From NCBI GenBank assembly GCA_963791885.1, contig CAWBUL010000005.1, positions 1,240,001-1,304,000 of the forward strand: a stretch of 64,000 nt of DNA. The letters are read 5' to 3'. The translations under genes were made by a program, and so were the position numbers. Source of the DNA: CAVSUZ01 sp963791885 (GTDB taxonomy: Bacteria; Pseudomonadota; Alphaproteobacteria; Acetobacterales; Acetobacteraceae). Position 1 is the stretch's first letter. Each line of letters starts with the position of its first letter. Positions 8,838-17,375 of this stretch are shown one piece after another. The notes beneath the pieces were generated by a model, which had not been told where the DNA came from, made no database searches, and saw only the letters and a program-made list of their open reading frames with translations.

Positions 8838-10080
8838 ATGCGCACCAAATTCCCCGAACACGGTTCGCCTAGAGCCGACATAACGGCTGCTCTGGCACGA
8901 ATGCGGGAGAATGACGCCGACTGGCGCGGTGGGCGCGTGCCACTCTACGTCTTCGGCTCCCTCCCGGACGTCGCTGCGCTCGGGCGCGAAGTCCTTTATG
9001 GAGTTCTTTACCGAGAATGCCCTTGGGTCACGGCGCGCCTTCAAAAGCGTAGGCCGCATGGAGGAAGAGGTGCTCGGTATGGCACTCGATCTCTTCCACG
9101 CGCCGGAAGGTGCGTCTGGTTCCATGACATCGGGGGGAACCGAAAGCGTGGTGCTGGCCGTCAAGGCCAGCCGCGATTTCGCACGCTCCGTGAAGAATCT
9201 GCCGGATCATCGGGGTAATCTTGTTCTCCCGGAGAGTGCCCATCCTGCTTTCGACAAGGCAGCCCGCCTGATGGATCTTGAGGTCCGCCGCGTTCCTGTT
9301 GCGTCCGACTTCCGTGCCGATGTCGGCACGATGGCGGCGGCGACCGATGACGACACGATCCTGATCGTCGGATCGGCACCTTGCTTTCCGTACGGCGTGA
9401 TCGACCCGATCCGGGCGTTGTCGGAGCTCGCCGTTTCGCGCGGGCTGTGGCTGCATACGGATGCTTGCGTGGGTGGATACCTGGCGCCCTTCGCCCGCGA
9501 GGTCGGCCGCTTCATCCCGGATTTCGATTTTTCCTTGCCCGGTGTTGCGTCCCTGTCCGCGGACCTGCACAAGTTTGGCTTCTGCCCCAAACCGGCTTCG
9601 ACCGTGCTGTTCCGCGACGGCAAGCGCGCGGACTGTGCCGGCTTCGACCTGGATGTCTGGCCTTCAGGGCGCTTCAAGACAAACACTTTGGTCGGAACGC
9701 GGCCGGCCGGTGGCGTCGCGGCTGCCTGGGCGGTGATGAATTATCTTGGTCGCGAGGGATATCGGGCCATTGCGGAACGGCTGATGGCCATGCGGGATGC
9801 CTACGTCTCCGGCATCGAGGCCGTCCCCGGGATGCGCGTGTTCGGAGAGCCCGAGCTGACGATCCTATCCTTCGGAGGGGAGGACATCGATATCGGATCG
9901 GTCGCCGGCTTCATGGAAAAGCGTGGCTGGGTACCGGGGATGATCCAGAAGCCACCGGGTTTGCACATCATGGCCTCGCTTCTGCACGAACCAGCGCGCG
10001 CGACGTATCTGTCGGATCTGAGGCAGGCGGTGGCATCCGCATCGGCGAAGGCGCCAGGGGTCGTGTCCGCGACGTACTAA
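8838..10080 (+). pseudogene. PLP-dependent lyase/decarboxylase (sphingosine-1-phosphate lyase-like), frameshifted
   Basis: Two overlapping frames together make one protein of about 413 residues. The first frame (from ATG 8838) gives MRTKFPEHGSPRADI to DWRGGRVPLYVFGSLPDV; the second, open to 10080, continues with FMEFFTENALGSRRAFKSVG and holds the catalytic core: a GSMTSGGTES cofactor loop, HTDACVGGY with the PLP-binding Asp, and SADLHKFGF with the Schiff-base Lys. The junction lies between 8988 and 8995 and needs one base skipped. The family cleaves or decarboxylates amino compounds such as sphingosine phosphate in the cytoplasm. The gene is nine bases after the binding protein, so it probably acts on the imported solute. 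Either the gene is inactive or one base is a sequencing error. Confidence 0.82.
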
Positions 10081-10091
10081 GGCGCGCTGTC

Positions 10092-10136
10092 ACCAGTGCG
10101 CCCATGACGTCATGCACGATGGCGGGGACCAGTCCT
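10092..10136 (-). pseudogene. Short remnant of a livF gene
   Basis: Read on the minus strand, about 15 codons give GLVPAIVHDVMGALV. The intact LivF domain of the neighbouring gene has GLAPAIVHEVMGALV just after its Walker B motif, and the DNA of the two copies aligns over about 44 bases with roughly eight differences. Frames on both sides of this stretch are closed. It is a leftover of a duplicated or rearranged LivF gene lying between the PLP lyase and the intact livMGF fusion. Confidence 0.6.
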
Positions 10137-10193
10137 TATAGCCGGGCATGGCATGGCGGTTTAAGTCCGCCACGATGGGTGCGGCCTGACAAT

Positions 10194-10290
10194 GAAGATT
10201 GACCGCAGAGGCGCAGAGAACGCCGAGGAAATGTTCTGATTTGGACAGCGAGGCTTCTCTGCGCCCTCTGCGCCTCTGCAGTAAATCTTC
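10194..10290. repeat. Dispersed palindromic repeat, copy 1
   Basis: A 97-base element with 25-base inverted arms at 10194-10218 and 10266-10290 that pair with two mismatches. The left arm reads gaagattgaccgcagaggc and so on; the right arm ends gcagtaaatcttc. A second copy is at 19923-20012. Translated, this repeat class gives the TAEAQR-type peptides often seen as false genes. It sits between the convergent ends of the PLP lyase and the liv operon, where it could fold as a terminator-like hairpin. Confidence 0.8.
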
Positions 10291-10316
10291 CCTACAATAA
10301 CACCAAGCCGCTTTGA

Positions 10317-12866
10317 CTATGCCTCTGCCAAATCCGGCTGCACCACACCCAGCAACCGCGCTTGCAGCGCTTCATCGTCTTCCAATTCCCGCGCGCTTCC
10401 CTCGTACGCAACCATGCCGTTCACCAACACATAAGCGCGGTCCACGATGGGTAGAACCGTCTCGGCGTGGTGCTCGACGATCATCATGCTGACCCGGCCC
10501 CGCAGCTTCACCAGCGCACCCATCACCTCATGCACGATAGCCGGCGCCAGTCCTTCGAAGGGTTCATCGAGCAGCACGATCTTCGCCGGCACCATCAGCG
10601 CGCGGGCGATGGCGACCATCTGGCGTTCGCCGCCCGACAGGTTCTCGGCGCGGGATCGCTGGAGCTGTTTGAGGCGGGGGAAGAGAATGAACACTTCATC
10701 CAAGTCCATGCCGCCGGGGCGCGCAGCGATGCGCAGGTTTTCCAGCAGACTCAGGTTGGGGAACAGCCTGCGGCCTTCCGGCACCAGCGAGATTCCGGCA
10801 CGGTTGATCTCGTAATGACGCGCGCCGGTGATGTCGCGGCCGTCGAAATGGATTCGGCCGGCAGTTTTCGCGACCGTGCCGGTTATCGCGCGCAGCGTGG
10901 TGGTCTTGCCGACGCCATTGCGGCCCAGCAGCGCGACGGCCTCTCCGACGTGGACCACGATATCCAGATCCGTCAGCACCTGGCTGCCCGCATAACCCGC
11001 GCGCACCTGCTCCAGCTTAAGCAACGGCGAGCCGATCCGATGAGGCGCATGCTCCGCCGCGGCAACAATGGCCGGCGCATGCGCCTCGCGCGCGGCGCCA
11101 AGATAGGCGGTGATCACTTCGGGATTGCGCGCGACCTCTGCGGGTTTGCCATCCGCGATCAGCCGGCCCTGGTGCAGCACGGTGATCCGGTCGGACAACG
11201 CCAGCACCCGGTCGATATCATGCTCGATCAACAGGACGGCGTGGGTCTCGGCGAGACGCCGTATCAGCCGGCCCACGATTTCCCGGTCCGCTTCGGCAAG
11301 CCCGGCGAGAGGCTCGTCCAGCAGCAGCAGGTTGGCATCCGTCGCCAAAGTGATGGCGATTTCGAGCAGGCGCTGCTGCCCATGGGCAAGATTCGCACAT
11401 GGTTCGGCGGCGCGATCGGCGAGGCCGACGGCATCCAGCAGCGACCAGGTACGCTCGTTCACGTCCTGCATGGAATAGGCATCACGCAGCAGGCTGCCGG
11501 CAAAACGGCTGTGCGCCTGGACGGCAATGCGCACATTCTCGAACGCTGTGAGGGTGCGGAACACGCTGAGGATCTGAAAGGATCGGCCGAGGCCAAGACG
11601 CACGCGGCTGAAGACCGGCAGGCGCGTGATGTCCTGTCCCTGGAAGCGGATTTCACCGGAATCGGCGCGCAGGAAGCCGGTCAGCATGTTGAAGAAAGTC
11701 GTCTTGCCCGCTCCGTTCGGGCCGATGAAGCTGTGCAGGCGGAACGGGTGCACGTCCAACGCGATGTCGTTTGCTGTCACCAGCGAACCGAACCGCTTCG
11801 ACAGGTTGCGGACGGTCAGGACGGGTTGCGCGGGATCGAGTTGCGCGTGGGTCGGAACCCACGGGATGATCACGGCTGGACGCGGCGGGATTTCGCGCCG
11901 CGTCAGCGTCCAATGCTGCCGGCCCATCAATCGCTGAACGAAGCCCTGCAACCCCTCCGGCGAGCCGAGCGCAAACACCAGGATGATGGGGGCGAAGATG
12001 AGCCACCAGTTTTCCGTTAGTGTAGAGAGCTTGTCCTGTAGCAGCACGAAGGCGATGGCACCCCAAAGTGGACCGAGAAACTGGTGCACGCCACCGAAGA
12101 CGGTCATGAGCAGCGCGTCGCCTGCATGTTGCCAGCCGAGATTGTCTGCATAGGCGCCGCGGAGCATGAAGGCGAGCAGGGCGCCGGCGTAGCCCAGCAC
12201 GGCGGCCATGACCATGAAGGCGGTGAGTTTCACCCGGAACGGGTTGTAGCCGAGGCCGAGAACGCGCTGTTCGTTGTCGCGCAGAGCCTGGAGCGTGCGT
12301 CCGAACGGAGCATGCGCGACGCGCCATAAGAACCACATCCCCAGCGTGACGCTCGCGATGACGAAGCCGTGGAAAACGGCGGGGTCCTGCAGCGTGGGGC
12401 GCGGCACGCCCTGCAGCCCGTTTTCGCCGCCGGTCAGATCCGTCCACTTGTAGGCGATTTCGAATGCAATCTGGGAGAAGGCCAGGGTGAGCAGGGAAAA
12501 GTACAAGCCGCGGCGGCGCAGAATGATGAAGCCGATGATGGCGGCGAGGATGATGGAAAAGGCGATGGAAAAGACGATAGCCTCGAATTCGTTGGAAAAG
12601 AGGCGCTTCATCGAGATCGCGGTGGCGTAGGTCGCGCAGCCGAAGAAGACGGAGGCACCGAACGGCACCAGGCCGGTGTAGCCGACCAGCAAATTCACGC
12701 CGGCACCGTACAGCGTGTAGATGGCGATCTCGGTGATCAGGCTGGTGGGCGCACCGAGTGCGGACCAGAGAAGGGTCAGCGTAATCAGAACGGCGCAAAC
12801 CCACAGGGCCGGATGACGCAGGATACCGCGCGGTCCGGGGCGGTATTCGACGATCGGCGTGATCAT
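10317..12866 (-). CDS. LivM-LivG-LivF triple fusion: branched-chain amino acid-type ABC permease and two ATPases
   Basis: One open frame of 849 residues. Residues 1-315 are a LivM permease with about nine membrane segments. Residues 345-595 are a LivG ATPase (Walker A GPNGAGKT at 382-389, signature LAHGQQR, Walker B LLLLDEP, IEHD). Residues 615-849 are a LivF ATPase (Walker A GRNGVGKT at 648-655, signature LSGGERQ, LLDEPFEGL). These are normally three proteins. The start is the ATG at 12866 (MITPIVEYRPG), which overlaps the LivH stop as ATGA; the open frame upstream is a shadow of livH. With LivH and the binding protein upstream it forms a complete Liv/HAAT-type importer. Confidence 0.9.
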   Translation of the reverse strand: MITPIVEYRPGPRGILRHPALWVCAVLITLTLLWSALGAPTSLITEIAIYTLYGAGVNLLVGYTGLVPFGASVFFGCATYATAISMKRLFSNEFEAIVFSIAFSIILAAIIGFIILRRRGLYFSLLTLAFSQIAFEIAYKWTDLTGGENGLQGVPRPTLQDPAVFHGFVIASVTLGMWFLWRVAHAPFGRTLQALRDNEQRVLGLGYNPFRVKLTAFMVMAAVLGYAGALLAFMLRGAYADNLGWQHAGDALLMTVFGGVHQFLGPLWGAIAFVLLQDKLSTLTENWWLIFAPIILVFALGSPEGLQGFVQRLMGRQHWTLTRREIPPRPAVIIPWVPTHAQLDPAQPVLTVRNLSKRFGSLVTANDIALDVHPFRLHSFIGPNGAGKTTFFNMLTGFLRADSGEIRFQGQDITRLPVFSRVRLGLGRSFQILSVFRTLTAFENVRIAVQAHSRFAGSLLRDAYSMQDVNERTWSLLDAVGLADRAAEPCANLAHGQQRLLEIAITLATDANLLLLDEPLAGLAEADREIVGRLIRRLAETHAVLLIEHDIDRVLALSDRITVLHQGRLIADGKPAEVARNPEVITAYLGAAREAHAPAIVAAAEHAPHRIGSPLLKLEQVRAGYAGSQVLTDLDIVVHVGEAVALLGRNGVGKTTTLRAITGTVAKTAGRIHFDGRDITGARHYEINRAGISLVPEGRRLFPNLSLLENLRIAARPGGMDLDEVFILFPRLKQLQRSRAENLSGGERQMVAIARALMVPAKIVLLDEPFEGLAPAIVHEVMGALVKLRGRVSMMIVEHHAETVLPIVDRAYVLVNGMVAYEGSARELEDDEALQARLLGVVQPDLAEA

Positions 12867-13732
12867 TCGAACCGCTCCCACCGTTCGCCGAGGAGTCCGC
12901 GCGGTCGGATGAGCAGGACGACGGCCATGAACACGTACATCACGGCGCTGGCGGCGACCGGCTCGAACTGGATGGTCATGGTGGTGACGATTCCCACCAG
13001 CAGCCCGGCGATCACCGCGCCGGCGAATGAACCCAACCCGCCGATCGTCACCACCACGAAGGCCGGCATAATCGCGCCTTCCTGCATGGCGGGATAAACG
13101 GTCCAGAGCGGGGCCGCGAGCACGCCGGCGATGCCCGCGATGCAGCACCCCAGTCCGAACACGGCATTCAGCACCACCGGCAGACGGATGCCGAGCAGCC
13201 CCACCATCTCCGGGTCTCGCGAGCCCGCGCGCAGGATTCGCCCGTACGGGGTGAACTGCATGAACGCCCACAAGGCGATCAGAATGACGATGGTGCTGGT
13301 GAAAACGAAAAAGCGGTACCTGGTAATCAGTACCGGGCCCCAGAGGAAAATGCCCGACAGGAATTCCGGTTGATTGAACGGCTGGCCGAGGCCGCCCCAG
13401 ATCACCCGCGTCAAAGCCTCGATCATCAGCGCCAAAGCGAACGTCACGATCAGGCTGACCAGTGGGTCCTTGTCATACAGATGGCGGATCAGCAGCCGCT
13501 CTATCACCATGCCAAGCAGACCGACGCCGATCGGCGCCAGGATCACCGCTGGCCAGCCGAACTGGTTGACCAGGGTCAGAGCGAAATAAGCGCCGAGGGC
13601 GAAAAAGGCACCGTGCGCGAAGTTCACGATGCCCAGCAGGCCGAAGATGATCGAAAGTCCGATGGCGATCAGTACATACAGGCCGCCGAGCACCAGCCCG
13701 TTAGCGAGCTGGGAGATGATAAGAGAGGCCAC
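12863..13732 (-). CDS. livH: Branched-chain amino acid-type ABC transporter permease LivH
   Basis: A 289-residue permease with about eight membrane segments, beginning MASLIISQLANGLVLGG. The conserved LivH stretch FGLLGIVNFAHGAFFALGAY is present near residues 28-47, and a GGLGSFAGAVIAGLLVG segment lies near the C-terminus. Its stop overlaps the start of the LivMGF fusion by four bases, and it begins 28 bases after the binding-protein gene. It pairs with the LivM domain of the fusion to form the membrane channel. Confidence 0.93.
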   Translation of the reverse strand: MASLIISQLANGLVLGGLYVLIAIGLSIIFGLLGIVNFAHGAFFALGAYFALTLVNQFGWPAVILAPIGVGLLGMVIERLLIRHLYDKDPLVSLIVTFALALMIEALTRVIWGGLGQPFNQPEFLSGIFLWGPVLITRYRFFVFTSTIVILIALWAFMQFTPYGRILRAGSRDPEMVGLLGIRLPVVLNAVFGLGCCIAGIAGVLAAPLWTVYPAMQEGAIMPAFVVVTIGGLGSFAGAVIAGLLVGIVTTMTIQFEPVAASAVMYVFMAVVLLIRPRGLLGERWERFE

Positions 13733-13760
13733 TGGTGCTCGGCCTGGCCGGAAGGGGGAA

Positions 13761-14996
13761 TCAGCCGGTCGGCATTTTGCAACCGTTGTCGCCGAACACG
13801 CTGTCGAGTTCGCTGGAATTCTGCGGCACGACGCCCTTCACGTCGAAATAGTCCCACTGGTCGGGGATATGGTCCTTCACCTGCACCACCAGGTTCTTCG
13901 CAAGGAACTGGTGGTCTGATTTGCGATAGGAGTAGGGGTTTTCGGCTGTGCCACCCTTCCAGTTCTCCAGCGCTTCCACGATGGCATTTGGATCGGTGGA
14001 TTTCGCCGCCTCGATCGAATCGAACAGGGAGTTGGCGGTGACCCAGCCCATCCAGGCCTTGTCCGCAGCAGGCTTGCCGTATTTCTTCTGGAAGTCGGCG
14101 GCCATCTTCTGCTCGGCCGGCGGGTTGTTCGGGTTCTTGTACCACCACAACGACGTAAAGATGCCGGTGGCGGCCTGGGTACCCACGCTCCAGATATCCG
14201 TATCGCCGATGGCGATTTCCGCGACGGGGATCTTTCCCTTCATCCCCATCTCGTTCCATTGCTTCAGGAAGGTGGAGAGGTCGCCCGCGGGAACGCCGCC
14301 GAGCACGAGATCGGGCTTCGCTTCACGGATCTTCAGGATGAAGCTGCTGTAGTCGGGCGTGTTCAGCGGCACTTCGTCATTCCCCACAGCGGTGCCGCCG
14401 GCTTTCGCGAGCAGATCGTGGAAGGAGTGGTTGATGTCCTGTCCGAACGCGTATGAGGCGGTGAGGAAATACCACTTCTTTCCGTAGCCCATGATAAAGG
14501 GCGCGAACATGGCGGCCTGCACCGCGACGGGCGTGTTGAGGCGGAAGCTCCAGCGATTACAATTCTTGCCGGTGATTTCGGTCGCCGCGGCGTTGTCGAT
14601 CACCATCGGTATTTTCAGCTGCGGCGCAGTGGCTTCCTCGGCCAGCGCGTCGGAGCTGAGCGAGCCGCCGAGAATGGCGCAGACTTTTTCTTCCTGCACC
14701 AGCTTCTGCATATTCTGCTGCGCGCCCTGTGGGCTGGGTTCATCGTACCAGACGAGTTCGGCGGGTTGGCCCATGATCTTGTTGCCGCGCTCTTCCAGCG
14801 CGAGATAGCTGCCCTTCGCGAGATAGTCGGTCTGCGGGGCGATATCGCCCGTCTTGGCGAGAAGCAGCCCGATACGGATCGGTCCCTCGGCGCGGGCGCG
14901 CTGAATGAATGGCATGGGCAGCGCGGCGGATGCGGCAAGTGCGCCCGTCCCGGACAGCATCTGACGGCGGGTGATCCCGGTTGTGATGAAACGCAT
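13761..14996 (-). CDS. Liv-type ABC transporter substrate-binding protein
   Basis: A 411-residue periplasmic binding protein of the LivJ/LivK (peripla_BP_6) type and first gene of the liv operon. The start is placed at the second ATG (MRFITTGITRRQMLSG) because a GGAGG ribosome site sits directly before it; the codons of the first four residues of the longer frame are that site. TRRQMLSG followed by a hydrophobic stretch and RARA looks like a Tat-type signal. Family segments include GPIRIGLLLAKTGDIAPQ and LGGSLSSDALAEEATAPQ. The SDR gene is divergent, 99 bases away. Confidence 0.9.
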   Translation of the reverse strand: MRFITTGITRRQMLSGTGALAASAALPMPFIQRARAEGPIRIGLLLAKTGDIAPQTDYLAKGSYLALEERGNKIMGQPAELVWYDEPSPQGAQQNMQKLVQEEKVCAILGGSLSSDALAEEATAPQLKIPMVIDNAAATEITGKNCNRWSFRLNTPVAVQAAMFAPFIMGYGKKWYFLTASYAFGQDINHSFHDLLAKAGGTAVGNDEVPLNTPDYSSFILKIREAKPDLVLGGVPAGDLSTFLKQWNEMGMKGKIPVAEIAIGDTDIWSVGTQAATGIFTSLWWYKNPNNPPAEQKMAADFQKKYGKPAADKAWMGWVTANSLFDSIEAAKSTDPNAIVEALENWKGGTAENPYSYRKSDHQFLAKNLVVQVKDHIPDQWDYFDVKGVVPQNSSELDSVFGDNGCKMPTG

Positions 14997-15095
14997 AAGT
15001 CCTCCCATTGCGCGCGACCGCTTCCCGGCGCCTCAAGGCAGGCTATGCTAGAAGCGAAAAGCGGCCGCAAGGGTAAAAAGCGGCGGGAGGAACGG

Positions 15096-15902
15096 ATGGC
15101 GGACTGGCTTGGGCTGGATGGCCGCGTGGCGGTCGTAACCGGAGCAGGGGGCGGGCTGGGGCGCGCGATCAGTCGTGTCCTGGCGAGCGCGGGCGCACGG
15201 GTGGTGTTGTTGGATCGCGATCTGGCCGCGTGTAAGGAAACGGCGTCGATCGTGGGTGGCGTGGCGCAGTGCCTGCGCTGCGATGTCACCGACCCGGAGG
15301 ATGTGGCGTCGGCAGCAGACGAAACGGCTCGTGCGCATGGCGCCGCCGACATCCTGGTGAACAATGCCGGATTGTTGCGCCCGGGACCGATCGCGACACT
15401 GACGCTGGAGGAGTGGAACCGACTGCTCAGCGTCAACCTGACCGGCTATTTCCTGTGCGCGAAAGCGTTCGGCCGGCAGATGTTATCCCGGCAGCGAGGG
15501 GCGGTCGTGCACGTGGCCTCCATTGCCGGACGCCATCCGCAGCCCTGGAGCGGGGCCTACTCAGTCAGCAAGGCCGGGGTGGTGATGCTGTCCCAGCAAT
15601 TGGCCGTGGAGTGGGGACCGTCAGGCGTACGCAGCAATGTGGTAAGTCCCGGGCTGGTGCGCACGCCGATGAGCGAACCGTTTTACCGGATACCGGAAGT
15701 CCTGGAACGCCGGTCAGAGATCGTACCGCTGCGCCGCGTGGCTGCTCCGGACGACATTGCCGATGTGGTTGCGTACCTGGTGAGCGACCGAGCCCGCTAT
15801 GTGAACGGTGAGGACCTATGCGTGGATGGGGGATTCGGCCGCGTGCTTATGGGGCTTGTTCCGCGGCCGGGATTTGAGGCCCGGGACCCTGCAGAGGGTT
15901 AG
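15096..15902 (+). CDS. SDR-family oxidoreductase
   Basis: A 268-residue classical short-chain dehydrogenase. The ATG at 15096 is preceded by GGGAGG and gives MADWLGLDGRVAVVTGAGGG. The nucleotide-binding TGAGGGLG is at residues 15-22, NNAG at 89-92, and the catalytic Ser142, Tyr155 and Lys159 are visible (VASIAG, SGAYSVSKAG). The C-terminal YVNGEDLCVDGGF is typical. It is divergent from the liv operon, which suggests it oxidises or reduces a hydroxyl of a related metabolite. Its last 56 bases overlap the 3' end of a small lipoprotein gene on the other strand. Confidence 0.92.
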   Translation: MADWLGLDGRVAVVTGAGGGLGRAISRVLASAGARVVLLDRDLAACKETASIVGGVAQCLRCDVTDPEDVASAADETARAHGAADILVNNAGLLRPGPIATLTLEEWNRLLSVNLTGYFLCAKAFGRQMLSRQRGAVVHVASIAGRHPQPWSGAYSVSKAGVVMLSQQLAVEWGPSGVRSNVVSPGLVRTPMSEPFYRIPEVLERRSEIVPLRRVAAPDDIADVVAYLVSDRARYVNGEDLCVDGGFGRVLMGLVPRPGFEARDPAEG

Positions 15903-16086
15903 GCAGCCGCGCGTAGTCTTCGGATTCCGCGCGGGCACGGTTCATGCCCTGTATAATGGCCTGCGCATCTTCTGCAGTCCGTTGACTGCGCCAAGCTGAC
16001 TGACCCAGGAAACCTTCCTCGGAAACACTGGGATTGGAGATGCAGCCCGAAAGCATCACACATGAAACGAGAAGGAGAAGGCGCAT
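15847..16086 (-). CDS. Small predicted lipoprotein
   Basis: A 79-residue protein with a type II signal peptide: MRLLLLVSCVMLSGC, where LSGC is the lipobox and Cys15 would be lipidated. The mature part (GFLGQSAWRSQRTAEDAQAI, then a Pro-rich end) has no recognised domain. Its 3' end overlaps the convergent SDR gene by 56 bases. It lies 64 bases downstream of the slipin gene on the same strand, so it may be cotranscribed with it. The lipobox supports a real gene, but the overlap lowers confidence. Confidence 0.6.
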   Translation of the reverse strand: MRLLLLVSCVMLSGCISNPSVSEEGFLGQSAWRSQRTAEDAQAIIQGMNRARAESEDYARLPNPLQGPGPQIPAAEQAP

Positions 16087-16150
16087 CAGAACCGCTGGAA
16101 TGATTTCACGAAGCTGTGTAGCGGAATGCCCAGGCGTGTTCCAGCCCTTT

Positions 16151-16912
16151 TCACTGTGCTTCCCGCGAATGACCGCCGATGGCCGTCCCGAGGGCGGCGG
16201 CCATATCCGTCGGAATCAGCACGGTCACGCCACGATCCTTATTCATTTCATATAGAAGGCCCATCTGCCGCAACGTGAGTGCGATGGGCTCGTGAGCGTA
16301 CAGTGCCGCCGCCGCAAGCACCTGCTCCGCAATCGCCTGCTCGGCCGATGCCAATGTAACGCGCGCGGTCTTTTCACGCTCCGCCTGGGCCTGGCGTGAC
16401 ATGGCGTCCTGCAGCTCACGGGGGATGACCACGTCGCGGATTTCGACGCTGATCACGGCGACACCCCAGTTGCCGGTCTTTTCACCGATCGTCTGACGCA
16501 ACTGTTCATCGGCGGATCGCCGGTCGGACAGAAGACGACCGAGGTCGCTGGCGCCGATCATCTCACGCAGGCTGGTCTGGGCGACACGCTCGATCGCCTG
16601 CTGGTAGTTGGCAATGCGGATAGCCGCGGCTTCGGCATCGCTCACCTGCCAGAAAACGATGGCATCCACGCCGACCGCGACCGTATCGCGCGTCAACGCC
16701 TGTTCGGCGCTGATCGTCGTGGTCTGGATGCGCATATCGATGACCTGCGCCGCGCGGTCCATGACCGGCAGCAGCAGATACAATCCAGGTCCCTTCACGC
16801 CGATGAAGCGGCCGAGGCGCAGAATGACCGCACGCTGCCACTCATTCGCGACACGGACAGACAACACGAACAGGATGACGATCAGCGCAACGATGACATA
16901 GACGGCGATCAT
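16151..16912 (-). CDS. Slipin (SPFH/band 7 membrane protein)
   Basis: A 253-residue stomatin-like protein: one N-terminal membrane anchor (residues 2-22), then the SPFH domain with EWQRAVILRLGRFIGVKGPG, followed by an Ala/Glu-rich helical region (QAQAEREKTARVTLASAEQA). The family assembles into membrane microdomain scaffolds. Its ATG overlaps the TGA of the ModE-like regulator gene (ATGA), so the two are translationally coupled. A partner NfeD protease gene, often seen next to slipins, is not present here. Confidence 0.9.
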   Translation of the reverse strand: MIAVYVIVALIVILFVLSVRVANEWQRAVILRLGRFIGVKGPGLYLLLPVMDRAAQVIDMRIQTTTISAEQALTRDTVAVGVDAIVFWQVSDAEAAAIRIANYQQAIERVAQTSLREMIGASDLGRLLSDRRSADEQLRQTIGEKTGNWGVAVISVEIRDVVIPRELQDAMSRQAQAEREKTARVTLASAEQAIAEQVLAAAALYAHEPIALTLRQMGLLYEMNKDRGVTVLIPTDMAAALGTAIGGHSREAQ

Positions 16913-17289
16913 GTGTCCTCTCCGCGTCTCTGAACGAGCGCACGGCGAATCGCCGCGAGTTCGGCCGAGCCGGCTTGGGCGGCATGACGTTCCAGCCGGC
17001 GATAGGCGTCCAGCATGCGTTGGCCGAGCGGCGTGAGGGCCGCGCCGCCGCCATGGGCGCCACCCTTGCTGGCATCGACCAGTGGCTTGGCAAACATCCG
17101 GTTCATCGCCTCCGTCAGTAGCCAGGCGCGCTTATAGCTCATTCCCATGCGCCGGCCGGCAGCCGCGATCGAGCCGGTCTCCGCAATGCCCTCCAGCAGG
17201 TCGGCCTTGCCGGGACCGAGCGCCACCTCGGCGCCGAGCACGAGGCGGACGCGCAGGCCCAGCCGATCCGGATGACGCACCTTCTTCAC
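16909..17289 (-). CDS. ModE-like winged-helix regulator (DNA-binding domain only)
   Basis: About 126 residues matching the N-terminal helix-turn-helix of ModE: GPGKADLLEGIAETGSIAAA, then RRMGMSYKRAWLLTEAMNRM. The C-terminal Mop domains of full ModE are missing. A GTG at 17289 (VKKVRHPDRLGLRV) is the best start because no ATG lies in frame near the family N-terminus; the frame is open further upstream but is unrelated there. It is divergent from modABC (modA ATG at 17376), which fits a molybdate-linked regulator. The 87-base gap would hold its operator. Confidence 0.8.
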   Translation of the reverse strand: MKKVRHPDRLGLRVRLVLGAEVALGPGKADLLEGIAETGSIAAAGRRMGMSYKRAWLLTEAMNRMFAKPLVDASKGGAHGGGAALTPLGQRMLDAYRRLERHAAQAGSAELAAIRRALVQRRGEDT

Positions 17290-17375
17290 GCGCCGATGAG
17301 AGCATGGATGAGGGTGATTTGCCGATATGGCCGCTCGGCGATATCGTTGTGGGGCAACAACGCCTGGATCTGGGA

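Noticed and set aside
12867..13271. N-terminal extension of the livMGF open frame up to 13271
   Set aside because: The extra 135 codons are an Arg/Ala-rich shadow of livH in another frame; the ATG at 12866 with ATGA overlap and a normal LivM N-terminus is the start.
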